A stretch of 56,667 nucleotides of DNA from Segatella copri. GTDB lineage: Bacteria; Bacteroidota; Bacteroidia; Bacteroidales; Bacteroidaceae. The notes beneath the pieces are model-generated. The model did no database searches. It had not been told where the DNA came from and was given only the letters and a program-made list of their open reading frames with translations. The translations under genes were made by a program, and so were the position numbers. The first letter of the stretch is position 1; each line of letters begins with the position of its first letter. The stretch spans positions 1 to 56,667 of the forward strand of contig NZ_VZAD01000036.1 of NCBI RefSeq assembly GCF_009495355.1, written 5' to 3'. This document shows, piece after piece, positions 8,645-16,879 of the stretch.

Positions 8645-9088
8645 TCACTTCTTCAGGAAGAATCTTACTAAGAGGAAGTTGACGGGAATGCAGACACAGA
8701 GTGTGGGCAACATGGCTATCTGCTTGGTCAGTCCCATGCCCACGAAGAGATTCAGACAGACCGTCTGCAGGGTATAGTTGATGATGTGAGAGAACGTAAA
8801 GCCGGCTCCTCGCTTGGCATTGGCCTTGACACGGAAGGTGTAGCGTGTGCTGGCAATGAAATTGAACACGAAACTGGCGATATAGGCAATGGTGTTGGCC
8901 GTGGTGGCCAGTACATGGTCGTTGGCGCCTAACTGGGGAAGACCCCAGGCAAGGCAGGGAATCATGACGAGATAGATGACGTACTGCAGGATGGTGGCTG
9001 CCACACCTACGATGCCAAACCTCACCACCTCGCCCAACTTCTCGCGTTTCGAGTCGTCCATCTGCTGTATTCTTTGCTTGATGTTCAT
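8645..9088 (-). CDS. GtrA family membrane protein
   Basis: Small four-helix inner-membrane protein of 147 aa. GtrA proteins are linked to translocation of polyprenyl-phosphate-linked sugars; the mycobacterial member Rv3789 is tied to decaprenylphosphoryl-arabinose. VVRFGIVGVAATILQYVIY is the typical first helix, and NFIASTRYTF is the conserved loop before helix 3 or 4. The promoter at 9111-9142 would start transcription near 9104, inside the alternative ATG at 9109, so I choose the ATG at 9088. The next gene's alternative ATG at 8641 lies four bases past this stop codon. Confidence 0.88.
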   Translation of the reverse strand: MNIKQRIQQMDDSKREKLGEVVRFGIVGVAATILQYVIYLVMIPCLAWGLPQLGANDHVLATTANTIAYIASFVFNFIASTRYTFRVKANAKRGAGFTFSHIINYTLQTVCLNLFVGMGLTKQIAMLPTLCVCIPVNFLLVRFFLKK

Positions 9089-9110
9089 GTCTTTGTTAAT
9101 GATTAGCATG

Positions 9111-9142
9111 CAAAATTAATCATTTTCCCTTTATCCCGCAAA
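9111..9142 (-). promoter_or_regulatory. Bacteroides-type promoter for the GtrA gene
   Basis: On the minus strand TTTG (9142-9139), 20 nt, then TAATTTTG (9118-9111), a full match to the Bacteroidetes consensus. It lies in the 65-bp gap after the HAD gene, so the GtrA and membrane-protein genes can be expressed apart from the UbiA-HAD pair. Confidence 0.75.
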
Positions 9143-9153
9143 TCTTTCTGCAA

Positions 9154-9825
9154 CTATTCGCTTTTATGGCTGTTTACCAAATGCCCTTCGTCGGCAAAGG
9201 CAAGCATTTCCTTGTCGCCACGACTGTCGCCGTAGGCGGTAATGTGGTAACGGCTTCGGTCGAAGGAGAGAGCCGGCTTTTTTGCTTCGCCTGATGGCTT
9301 TTCTTCATCTGATTTCGACGAGAGAGCCTTGCTGATACGTCTTACTTTCTCTACGCCATAACAGTTGGCTGTGCTGAAGCACCCGGTCAGACAGCCGTCT
9401 TTCTCTTCTACTTTTGTTCCCAACACCTCGACTTCCCCAATGCCCTGTGTGGCGAAGAAGGGGCGAACCCAGTTGTCGATGCTGGCACTCACTATGAAGA
9501 CTTTCTTTTTGTCCTCGACGGCCCGGCCGACAAGGGCAATCATATCAGGACGAAGAAGGTTGCTGCGTTCTTTGGCGAAGTCCTGGCACAGCAGATTGAA
9601 GGCGCGTGTGCTCATGCCGCCGAAGAAATGGGTGAAGATGAGCTGCTTCGCTTTCCAGTTGGGATAGAGGTGAAGTTTCATCAACACCAGGATGGGGCTG
9701 TAGAGCAGAAAGCCCCACAGCAGGCGCCATGTGCCAGCTTTGTAACGGATAATCTCCAGGAGCGTGTCCTTGGTGGTGAGTGTTCCGTCGAAGTCGAAAC
9801 AATATATTCTTTCTTTTTCCTCCAT
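9154..9825 (-). CDS. HAD-superfamily (subclass IB) phosphatase
   Basis: 223-aa soluble phosphatase. Motif I is YCFDFDGTLT (nucleophile and acid/base Asp at residues 10 and 12), motif II is FIVSAS near 110, and motif IV is YGDSRGDKEML near 200. A helical cap between motifs I and II with two hydrophobic stretches fits HAD-IB enzymes of the phosphoserine-phosphatase type that act near the membrane. Its ATG lies one base past the stop codon of the UbiA gene, so translation is probably coupled. That suggests it removes the phosphate from the polyprenylphosphoryl-phosphoribose made by its partner. The substrate is inferred. Confidence 0.85.
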   Translation of the reverse strand: MEEKERIYCFDFDGTLTTKDTLLEIIRYKAGTWRLLWGFLLYSPILVLMKLHLYPNWKAKQLIFTHFFGGMSTRAFNLLCQDFAKERSNLLRPDMIALVGRAVEDKKKVFIVSASIDNWVRPFFATQGIGEVEVLGTKVEEKDGCLTGCFSTANCYGVEKVRRISKALSSKSDEEKPSGEAKKPALSFDRSRYHITAYGDSRGDKEMLAFADEGHLVNSHKSE

Positions 9826-9826
9826 C

Positions 9827-10738
9827 TTATATAATGTATATAATAATCAGGAATGAGAGGAGCCAGGCCAGGATGATGAACTGTGTGATGTGGTCGTGGA
9901 GCATGATACGGGTTGGGTCGCCGCTCTGTTGGTCTACCACAGCTATCTGTATGTAGCGCAGCAATCCTACCAGCACGAAGACACTTGTGAGATAGAGATG
10001 CTCGGTGTTGAAATGCTCTATCACCTCCGGACTTACCGTGTACATGATGTAGCACACAAGCGTTACCGAGGCAGTGATGGTGATGGCCTGGTTGATGAAG
10101 GTAAGGTTGTAGCGGCTCGTATTCTTGCGTGGCGCCTCGCCCGTCTTCTCCATTCTCAGCACATCGTCGCGTCGCTTGGCAAAACTCATGAAGAGCGTGA
10201 TGAGGAAAGTCATCAGCACAATCCACTTGCTCAGAGCAATATCGGTGGCCACACCGCCTGCCAACAGGCGAAGCACAAAGCCGAAGGCAACGATGCAGAC
10301 GTCGATGATGGCGTATTGCTTTAGTTTGGCGCAATAGCAGAGATTGAGCAGCCAATAGAAAAGGATGATTCCCATGGCCTTCCATGAATCGAGTGCAGCG
10401 CTGATGACGATAGAAAGGATGAGCATCAGAATCATCAGACAATACGCCGCCTTGACAGAAACGGCTCCCGAGGCAATGGGTCGGTGGCACTTTACGGGAT
10501 GGCGCCTGTCGGCTTCTGCATCGAAAATGTCGTTGAAGCAATAGATACTCGATGCGGCAAAGCTATAGGCAAAGAAAGTGATGACACCAGCCAGAAGAGC
10601 GTCGGTGTGAAACAAAGCTCCGCCAAAGAACAGCGGTACAAAGACGAATCCGTTCTTGATCCATTGTTTGGGGCGTATGAGTCGCATCAGCGCAGAGAAG
10701 CCCCGGCTTTCGTTCATTCTATAATCTATTTTTTTCAT
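9827..10738 (-). CDS. Decaprenyl-phosphate phosphoribosyltransferase-like UbiA prenyltransferase
   Basis: Inner-membrane enzyme of 303 aa with about eight or nine helices. The signature YCFNDIFDAEADRRHPVK followed by CHRPIASG (from about residue 65) matches the Rv3806c/DPPR synthase branch: NDxxDxxxDRxHPxKxxRPIA. That enzyme moves 5-phosphoribose from PRPP to a polyprenyl phosphate, the first step to lipid-linked ribose or arabinose. RPKQWIKNGFVFVPLFFGG near the N-terminus is also typical. The signature separates it from MenA and UbiA proper. The HAD phosphatase follows after one base. No DprE1/DprE2 epimerase genes are in the window, so the product may stay as ribose. Confidence 0.88.
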   Translation of the reverse strand: MKKIDYRMNESRGFSALMRLIRPKQWIKNGFVFVPLFFGGALFHTDALLAGVITFFAYSFAASSIYCFNDIFDAEADRRHPVKCHRPIASGAVSVKAAYCLMILMLILSIVISAALDSWKAMGIILFYWLLNLCYCAKLKQYAIIDVCIVAFGFVLRLLAGGVATDIALSKWIVLMTFLITLFMSFAKRRDDVLRMEKTGEAPRKNTSRYNLTFINQAITITASVTLVCYIMYTVSPEVIEHFNTEHLYLTSVFVLVGLLRYIQIAVVDQQSGDPTRIMLHDHITQFIILAWLLSFLIIIYII

Positions 10739-10807
10739 GATTCTCTGTTTTCTTTAATATTCTCTTGAACTCCCTCCCCCTGCGAAAGTTGAGTATTCTC
10801 AATATTC

Positions 10808-11818
10808 TCAGTATTTGATGATTTTGGATATTTGTCGGCTGATCCATCCTGCTGTCTTGCTGAGAAGCCAGGCTGCAGGAAGCGTGATGGCTATGCAGAC
10901 GAGGAAGGTGGGCCAGTAGCCCCAGTGATATTTCTCTATGTAGTGGAGCACGAAGTGAATGTGGATGAGGTAAGCCTCTAAGCTCAGCGCTCCTACAAAG
11001 ATGAAGCCTCGGTTGAACCATTGGGGAGTGCGGCGGAAGATACGGTTGAGCAGCAGAATGCTCGTAATGGTAAGGGGAATATAGAGCATGCGCTCTAAGA
11101 AGAGAGGAAACATGCCGTGGCGTTCCTGTTCGAGGAAGATGCTCGAGGTGAGCGTCATCAGAAACATGATCCATATCATCCAGATGCTGGTGCCGTCGAG
11201 GCTTTGCCGTTGTCTTACCATCTCGCCCATGTTGATGCCGATGAAGAAGATTGGCACGCGGCTCCAGAAAATCTCCAGATGGCCTACGGCATGGTGGATG
11301 GGAGTGACATACTGTACAAGGATGCACCACATGATCATGACCACAGGCAACCAGCGATAGATGGGGTGGCGCTTGATAAGCTCCATGTAGCCTGGTGCAA
11401 AGAGATAGAGCATCATGGTGGCGGGAATGTACCAGAAGTTCAACTCGTCGTGAAGCCAGAAATCCCAGTTGATGCTGATGTCGCCCACGAGGTCGACCCA
11501 TGCCCAGAGGTCTCCTCCCTCAAAACGCGGAATGTAGAACAGGCAGGCTATGATGAGCCAGGCGGGATAGATGCGCAGATAACGGCGCATGAAGAAGTGG
11601 CGCACGTCAGGATTCTTAGTCCACGAGAACCACAGACCTATACCGCTGAGGAAGAGAAACATGTCTACTCCCACATTGCCCATGCGACGAAGTCCGAAGA
11701 AAGCATCCTCGCGTGGCAGCGCCACATGAAAGAGGATGATGAAAAGCATGGCAGCTCCCATCAGTTCGCCTCTGAATCGGCTTATATTGGCAAGTTCTAT
11801 ATCTTTGATTTTTATCAT
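10808..11818 (-). CDS. Acyltransferase family 3 membrane protein
   Basis: Polytopic inner-membrane protein of the AT3 family, which moves acyl groups (often acetyl) to extracytoplasmic sugars. The SRFRGELMGAAMLFIILFHVALP start has the family's R...R and H in helix 1 (FHV), and VGVDMFLFLSGIGLWFSW is the conserved helix 2/3 turn. About ten helices. The start at 11818 (MIKIKDIELANISRFRG) is preferred; the ATG at 11857 would add 13 residues without family character. It is adjacent to a second AT3 gene on the same strand, so both probably decorate the same glycan. Confidence 0.87.
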   Translation of the reverse strand: MIKIKDIELANISRFRGELMGAAMLFIILFHVALPREDAFFGLRRMGNVGVDMFLFLSGIGLWFSWTKNPDVRHFFMRRYLRIYPAWLIIACLFYIPRFEGGDLWAWVDLVGDISINWDFWLHDELNFWYIPATMMLYLFAPGYMELIKRHPIYRWLPVVMIMWCILVQYVTPIHHAVGHLEIFWSRVPIFFIGINMGEMVRQRQSLDGTSIWMIWIMFLMTLTSSIFLEQERHGMFPLFLERMLYIPLTITSILLLNRIFRRTPQWFNRGFIFVGALSLEAYLIHIHFVLHYIEKYHWGYWPTFLVCIAITLPAAWLLSKTAGWISRQISKIIKY

Positions 11819-11872
11819 AATGAAAGGGGTTGAATTGTCTTCACTTTCGAAACTCACACTCTTTACTTCATC

Positions 11873-12997
11873 TTACTTCATCTTTGGACTCGGAATCTTC
11901 TTCATCAGTTCAGAGAAGAGCCATGCTAAGCAGATGCTCGATATGATGTAGAGCAGCAGTCCGGCGTACATGTCGCCCCAACGGCTGATGGGGATGAATA
12001 TTTTGCGGGTGATAGGATGGCAGACGAAGAGTGCTGCCGATATTCCGCCCATCCAGTCGAGAAATCTGTATGCTCCCTGCAGCCATTTCACTCCGCTCAG
12101 CACCTTTGCTACCAGGACGCAGAACAGACAGACGAAGAGAGGCACGAAGGTCCAGCCCAACATGCTTCCGCTGAGACTGTAGATGATGGCTCCGCAGAAG
12201 ATAATGCCAAAGGCGTTGGTTGTGTTGTGATGGAAAGTCATGAGAATCTTCTCGCCATAGCGGGCATAAAGAATGCCGATGCCGAATGGCAACATGCCGC
12301 CCATGAAGTTGTAGCGATAGCGGTTCATCGCCTCACCGTCGGGCGAGAGACACAGTTGAAGCGCCAGGCAGACCACCATCAGCACTATGGTGAAAGCCCA
12401 GTGGCGACGGTAGATGAAGAGGCGGTAAATGATGTAGAGCTGCATCATCAGACCGAAGAACCAGAATGGACCGGGCCAGATGATGCGGTCGGGATTGGGC
12501 AATACGTTGTTGAACATGCCCAGCATGGCGATGATGTCGAGCGACTGATAGTGATGAGGCCCGGGAGTGAGGTAGTCGAGCATGGTAAATGCGACGAACC
12601 CCACAATCATCATCTTGAAGAGCTTGAGGTAGTGATAGCGTACGAATCGCAGTCCTTCACCCAGATTGGGCAGGTGACGGCCTGTGATGCTGAATCGCTC
12701 TGCGCCCTGTGTGAGGCGTGGACCAGACTCGTATTTCAGCACCAGTCCGTAGGCGCTGAGGAAGAGAAATACGGGCACTCCATAATGTCCGAAGAATGAC
12801 AGCAGATGCATGGGCAGCCAGCCGTCGGGCGACGCCATTACCTGGTGCAGCCAGTCTACGTTGCGCTGTATGTACTGGTATTCGTTCTCCTTGACGATGG
12901 GGCCCAGCCAGTGGCAGTAGTTGTGCAGAAAGATGCCGATGATGGCAAGTCCTCTCAGGGCGTTGCACTCTGTTCGGTTTAGTGTGGGTGTACTCAT
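11873..12997 (-). CDS. Acyltransferase family 3 membrane protein
   Basis: 374-aa AT3 protein with about ten helices. NALRGLAIIGIFLHNYCHWLG in helix 1 carries the conserved RG and H, and HYGVPVFLFLSAYGLVLKYE is the helix 2/3 turn. It is not a close duplicate of the neighbour at 10808. Its start lies four bases from the stop codon of the EptA-like gene, which points to one transcript: EptA, AT3, AT3. Acetylation of the surface glycan is the likely role; acceptor unknown. Confidence 0.88.
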   Translation of the reverse strand: MSTPTLNRTECNALRGLAIIGIFLHNYCHWLGPIVKENEYQYIQRNVDWLHQVMASPDGWLPMHLLSFFGHYGVPVFLFLSAYGLVLKYESGPRLTQGAERFSITGRHLPNLGEGLRFVRYHYLKLFKMMIVGFVAFTMLDYLTPGPHHYQSLDIIAMLGMFNNVLPNPDRIIWPGPFWFFGLMMQLYIIYRLFIYRRHWAFTIVLMVVCLALQLCLSPDGEAMNRYRYNFMGGMLPFGIGILYARYGEKILMTFHHNTTNAFGIIFCGAIIYSLSGSMLGWTFVPLFVCLFCVLVAKVLSGVKWLQGAYRFLDWMGGISAALFVCHPITRKIFIPISRWGDMYAGLLLYIISSICLAWLFSELMKKIPSPKMK

Positions 12998-13001
12998 AAT
13001 C

Positions 13002-14900
13002 TTATTTTCCTTTCTTCTTCTCGTTAGCTTTCTTCTCTTTTGCTATATGTTCATCTCTCAGCTTGTCGTAGTCGGCAGAGTTTTTCAGGATGCGTGGCCG
13101 CATCTCGTCGTACTCAGGGCTGAGGATGTTGTATTTGGCCTGGTAGGTTGGCGTTTCGATGCCAGCCAGATAGAGCAGCAGATGGGGCAGGGCGTCGGTC
13201 ATGTAGCGTCGGTCCTTGGCCTTGCGTATCTGCTTGTAGATGTCGCGATGCTTGCGTATGTATTTGCGCGAGCAGTAAATCCAGAAGGGAATCTCGAACT
13301 CGTAGTGGGCAAGGGGCCAGTCGATGGCTGCCGAATGGTTGCGGCAGATAAAGCCTCGGTTCTCCTCGTAGCATTCTTCTCCGTGGTCGGGCATGTAGAT
13401 GATGATGGCGTCTTCCTTCTCGAATCGCTTCACTATCTGTGCCACGATGGAGTCGTTGTAGAGGGTGGCATTGTCGTAGTGGCTCAACATCTTGCGCTGC
13501 TTGGCGTTCAGCTCGGGGCGCTTGTCCTCGTAGTTGCCTGCCCAGAACTCGGTTTGCTCCTTGCGGTAGCGCGACTTGTAGTCTACGTGCTGACCCATGA
13601 GGTGGAAGATGATGAGGTTGTGCTCGCCCTGCTTTTGTTTCAGGTGGTTGTCGTAGTCGTCGAGCAGTCCGTCGTCGAGCGGATGAAGCTCGGTGTTGCG
13701 GTTGTCAAACTGCAGCTTGCTGAGCTCTGGGTTGTTGAGGAAGAAGCCTCCGCTGAAGTCGTAGACTGCTTCCTTGGCTTGTGGCAGGAACTCGTTGGTG
13801 ATGAAGGTGACTTGATAGCCTGCCTTGCGGAAGAGCTCGGGGAAGAGCGGATAGTCGCACCAGTCGCCTTTCTCGCCCACAACGTGTGTCGAGAAGACGT
13901 TCTTGAAGACGAAGCTGGTGAGGTTCCAACAAGTCACGACATCGGTAAACTTGGTGAGCTTGCGCGACTTTTCGAGCGCTGCCTGGCGTGGTGTCGTCTT
14001 CATGAAGTAGCCATACTGCTGGGAGTGATGTCGGCCGTAGCTCTCGCCTATGATGAGCACGATGTTCGACGAGCGGTAGCTGCAACTGTCTACCCGTACG
14101 TCTTTGGCGGCATGTATGAGCTGTGTGATCTGTTTGGCGGCCAGCTTGTTGGCGTAGATGCTGAAAGCCAGTCGGTTGATAGGAATATAGAGTTCGGCGT
14201 GTCCCTTATTGGTGAGCTCGTGCTCCACTTCGCCTATGTTCTTGCCTCCGAAGAGCTTGAATGTCGCCATCTTGTTGTGCCAAGAGGTGCAGGCTCCTGT
14301 GATGAAGATGATGATGCCTATCACGGTCAGGGCGTAGGGTGTGGCACGGGTAACGCGCGTCACCCAGTTCCATCTCTTCTTGAGCGACAGCAGCTCGATG
14401 AAGGTAACGGCAAAGCCCAGACTCTTGATGATGGGCTTGCGGAAGGCTGCCACAAAGGCCTGTACGAGGATGAGCAGCAGAATCCATCCCACGGCGCTGA
14501 AGATGACGGTAGGCGAGAGGCAGGCTGATATGAAGTTGCTTGCCTCGTCGGGATTGGTCTCACCCACGAGCATCAGCATCGAGGGGTTGAGCGTGGAGTC
14601 GAAGTTGACGAAGCAGTAGGTGTCGGCAAGTGCTGTGACATATAATATAATGTACAGCAGGCTCCTTACGCAGAAGCGTATCTTCCGCTTCTTGGGCACG
14701 AGCATCAGCAGGGCGCAAACCACGTAGACGTCGACAAACAGTTCCAGCGCCAGGTTGTCGTACACGACTCCCCAGCGTGGAGTTGTCACTACGGCACAGA
14801 TAATGCCGAGCAGATACATAAAGATGAAGAAGTTGGCGTTGCCGCGGATGGGGGCGAAGGCTAACTTCAGAAAACTCTTGGTCTTTGTTTTCCAGTTCAT
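13002..14900 (-). CDS. EptA-like phosphoethanolamine transferase
   Basis: 632-aa enzyme with five or six N-terminal helices (to about residue 200) and a C-terminal sulfatase-fold domain. Metal-site motifs are IVLIIGESYGRHHSQQYGY near residue 285 and IIYMPDHGEECYEENRGF near 520. A TCWNLTSFVF segment sits where the nucleophilic Thr region is expected. Such enzymes transfer phosphoethanolamine to lipid A or glycan phosphates on the periplasmic side and can raise polymyxin resistance. It is longer than E. coli EptA (about 547 aa), with a charged KKANEKKKGK tail. The acceptor cannot be told from sequence. Confidence 0.85.
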   Translation of the reverse strand: MNWKTKTKSFLKLAFAPIRGNANFFIFMYLLGIICAVVTTPRWGVVYDNLALELFVDVYVVCALLMLVPKKRKIRFCVRSLLYIILYVTALADTYCFVNFDSTLNPSMLMLVGETNPDEASNFISACLSPTVIFSAVGWILLLILVQAFVAAFRKPIIKSLGFAVTFIELLSLKKRWNWVTRVTRATPYALTVIGIIIFITGACTSWHNKMATFKLFGGKNIGEVEHELTNKGHAELYIPINRLAFSIYANKLAAKQITQLIHAAKDVRVDSCSYRSSNIVLIIGESYGRHHSQQYGYFMKTTPRQAALEKSRKLTKFTDVVTCWNLTSFVFKNVFSTHVVGEKGDWCDYPLFPELFRKAGYQVTFITNEFLPQAKEAVYDFSGGFFLNNPELSKLQFDNRNTELHPLDDGLLDDYDNHLKQKQGEHNLIIFHLMGQHVDYKSRYRKEQTEFWAGNYEDKRPELNAKQRKMLSHYDNATLYNDSIVAQIVKRFEKEDAIIIYMPDHGEECYEENRGFICRNHSAAIDWPLAHYEFEIPFWIYCSRKYIRKHRDIYKQIRKAKDRRYMTDALPHLLLYLAGIETPTYQAKYNILSPEYDEMRPRILKNSADYDKLRDEHIAKEKKANEKKKGK

Positions 14901-14915
14901 TTGTTGTTGCTCTTG

Positions 14916-15500
14916 TTAGGGGTGTTGGTTGGAGTAGTATTGCATGACCAGTGGCTCTATGCAGTCGGGCACCATGCCGTGTATGCTTTTGCCTTCCTTG
15001 ATGCGTTGACGGATCTCGGTGCTGCTGATGTTGAGCAGAGGCGTTTCCACTATGGTTACGCCCGATGGCACTTTTCCTATGTCGCACCCTTTTCGCGGAT
15101 AGACGACGATGGGGTAGTGGCTCAGGATGTCTTCGTGGTGAAACCATTTGTCGAAGGAAGCCCAGTTGTCGCCTCCTATGAGGAGGGTGAAGCTGACGTG
15201 GGGGAAGTCTTGGCTCAGCGCCTGCAGCGTGTGCCAGGTGTAGGAAGGCTTGGGCATGTGGAACTCATAGTCGCATGCCTTGAGTTTTGGCTCGTCGGCA
15301 ATGGCTTGTTCTGCCATCTCGAGCCGCAGTTTGTCTGTCAGTAGGTCGGTGGCTTCTTTCTTGAATGGGTTCATGGGCGAAACCATCAGCCACACTTCAT
15401 CCAGCCCTGCCTGCTGGCAGAGGCTCTTGGCAAGGGCGATGTGCCCTGTGTGTATGGGGTTGAAACTCCCGCCGAATATGCCCACTTTCTTCTTTTGCAT
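14916..15500 (-). CDS. nadD: Nicotinate-nucleotide adenylyltransferase
   Basis: Joins ATP and nicotinate mononucleotide to deamido-NAD+ in NAD synthesis. Residues 8-20 (FGGSFNPIHTGHI) are the nucleotidyltransferase GSFNPxHxGH motif and ISSTEIRQRI near 170 is the ISxTxxR motif. 194 aa is normal. In Bacteroidales nadD commonly follows gmk and yicC; here the order is kept but a 200-bp palindromic element and a tandem repeat sit in the gap. The EptA-like gene starts 15 bp after its stop codon, so the housekeeping and envelope genes may be read together. Confidence 0.95.
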   Translation of the reverse strand: MQKKKVGIFGGSFNPIHTGHIALAKSLCQQAGLDEVWLMVSPMNPFKKEATDLLTDKLRLEMAEQAIADEPKLKACDYEFHMPKPSYTWHTLQALSQDFPHVSFTLLIGGDNWASFDKWFHHEDILSHYPIVVYPRKGCDIGKVPSGVTIVETPLLNISSTEIRQRIKEGKSIHGMVPDCIEPLVMQYYSNQHP

Positions 15501-15548
15501 CTTTCGCTCTTGTTTTATGTTTGACTTGAGGCATCTGTGACGGCTTTG

Positions 15549-15640
15549 TTCGGTTGTCTATTGTGACCAAGCCCGGTCGTCTATTGTGACCAAGTCCGGT
15601 CGTCTATTATGACCAAGTCCGGTCGTCTATTGTGACTAAC
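15549..15640. repeat. Tandem array of an approximately 23-bp unit
   Basis: Four copies of a unit like GACCAAGTCCGGTCGTCTAT, with single-base changes (CCC/TCC, TTG/TTA). There are no spacers, so it is not CRISPR. It lies just upstream of nadD in the gmk-nadD gap. Confidence 0.8.
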
Positions 15641-15663
15641 TCTACTTTCGCCAGTATGTTCCA

Positions 15664-15863
15664 CACGCCCTGAAGGGGCAGAAGCTCTTAGCCCAGGGCA
15701 ACGCCCTGGGTTATTTTGGACGCAAACCTGTCGCCCTGTAAGGGCAAAAGCTTTAAAACTCCTGGCAATTTATAAAGCTGTTGCCCCTACAGGGCGCCTT
15801 GCTGATTGCCATTATACCCAGGGCGTTGCCCTGGGCTAAGAGCTTCTGCCCTTTCAGGGCGTG
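15664..15863. repeat. 200-bp nested palindromic element, copy 1
   Basis: The outer arms (about 47 nt each) pair CACGCCCTGAAGGGGCAG with its complement at the far end and include AGCCCAGGGC...GCCCTGGGCT. Inner arms of about 24 nt (CGCCCTGTAAGGGCAAAAGC and its partner) fill the middle. The whole unit can fold into one long cruciform or hairpin. A second copy of the same length lies at 16605-16804. No ORF is inside. It resembles a non-autonomous REP/MITE-like element, but no transposase is in the window. Confidence 0.85.
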
Positions 15864-15988
15864 CTGCTTATAGGAGCTTCTGGGCCTTCAGCCCGTACTT
15901 GAACCACTTGTGAAACTTCAATGACTAATTCCTGCCTTATCCGACGACTCGACCCGGACTTTTCCTTGAAACCTCAGCCCGGCTTGTC

Positions 15989-16564
15989 TTACTCTTGATT
16001 CAGAAAGTCGGAAACGAGCTTGTAAACTTCCTGTTCAGCCTTCTCCAGCTTGTCGTTCACCACGATGTGGTCGAACTGTGGAGCGAAGGTCAGCTCGTAG
16101 TTAGCCTTTGCCAGTCGCTGTTCGATAACTTCGGGAGCATCGGTGCCACGACCGTTCAGACGGCGGCGAAGCTCTTCTACCGATGGCGGCTGTACGAAGA
16201 TGCTGAGGGCGCGCCCGCCATAGAACTTCTTGATGTTGACGCCTCCTTTCACGTCTACATCGAAGACTACAGAGTCGCCAGCCTCAAGCTGGTTTTCCAC
16301 TTGCGATTTCAGCGTGCCGTAGAATCGGTCTTGGTACACTTCCTCGTATTCCAGGAATTCGTCGGCTTCTATCTTGGCTTTGAATTCCTCGGGTGTGAGG
16401 AAGAAGTATTCCACTCCGTTCTGTTCGGTTCCACGTGGTGCACGCGATGTGCAGCTGATGGAGAAAGCCAGTTTCAGTTCGGGGTGTTCCTTCATCAGCC
16501 AGTTTACGATGGTGCTTTTTCCGCTGCCCGATGGGGCGCTGAATATTAACAGTCCATTCTTCAT
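15989..16564 (-). CDS. gmk: Guanylate kinase
   Basis: Converts GMP to GDP with ATP. MKNGLLIFSAPSGSGKSTIV holds the P-loop at residues 9-17; SCTSRAPRGTEQNGVEYFFL is the GMP-binding region, and the lid segment with RLNGRGTDAPEVIEQRL follows near 130. 191 aa is normal. The start at 16564 is chosen because the ATG at 16603 adds 13 residues before the conserved beginning. The 200-bp palindromes lie on both sides, in what is normally a tight yicC-gmk-nadD operon. Confidence 0.95.
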   Translation of the reverse strand: MKNGLLIFSAPSGSGKSTIVNWLMKEHPELKLAFSISCTSRAPRGTEQNGVEYFFLTPEEFKAKIEADEFLEYEEVYQDRFYGTLKSQVENQLEAGDSVVFDVDVKGGVNIKKFYGGRALSIFVQPPSVEELRRRLNGRGTDAPEVIEQRLAKANYELTFAPQFDHIVVNDKLEKAEQEVYKLVSDFLNQE

Positions 16565-16604
16565 TTTGCTTTGAATATTATACATTGAATTGAACTTTCG
16601 CAAG

Positions 16605-16804
16605 ACGCCCTGAAAGGGCAGAAGCTCTTAGCCCAGGGCAGCGCCCTGGGTAATCAAGGACGCAAGTTTGTCGCCCTGTAAGGGCAAAAGCCTCAAAAGA
16701 ATCAGGCAATTTACAAAGCTTTTGCCCTTACAGGGCGCCTTGTTGACTGCCATTATACCCAGGGCGCTGCCCTGGGCTATGAGCTTCTGCCCTTTCAGGG
16801 CGTG
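16605..16804. repeat. 200-bp nested palindromic element, copy 2
   Basis: Same structure and orientation as the element at 15664: outer arms ACGCCCTGAAAGGGCAGAAG and its complement, inner arms CGCCCTGTAAGGGCAAAAGC. Several differences are compensatory or lie in loops (for example the central GGGCAGCGCC versus GGGCAACGCC), so pairing is kept. It lies between yicC and gmk. Confidence 0.85.
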
Positions 16805-16879
16805 TGGAGCTTACATGCGAAACTTCAGCATTGAACTTTATGATTAGTAAAGCCGTTGAATTCTTCGTTCTTCACTCTA

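Noticed and set aside
12921..14528. Long plus-strand open frame (535 codons) across the EptA-like gene
   Set aside because: It is antisense to a gene with clear motifs. Its translation is Val/Leu/Glu-rich without family features, as expected from the complement of GC-rich coding sequence.
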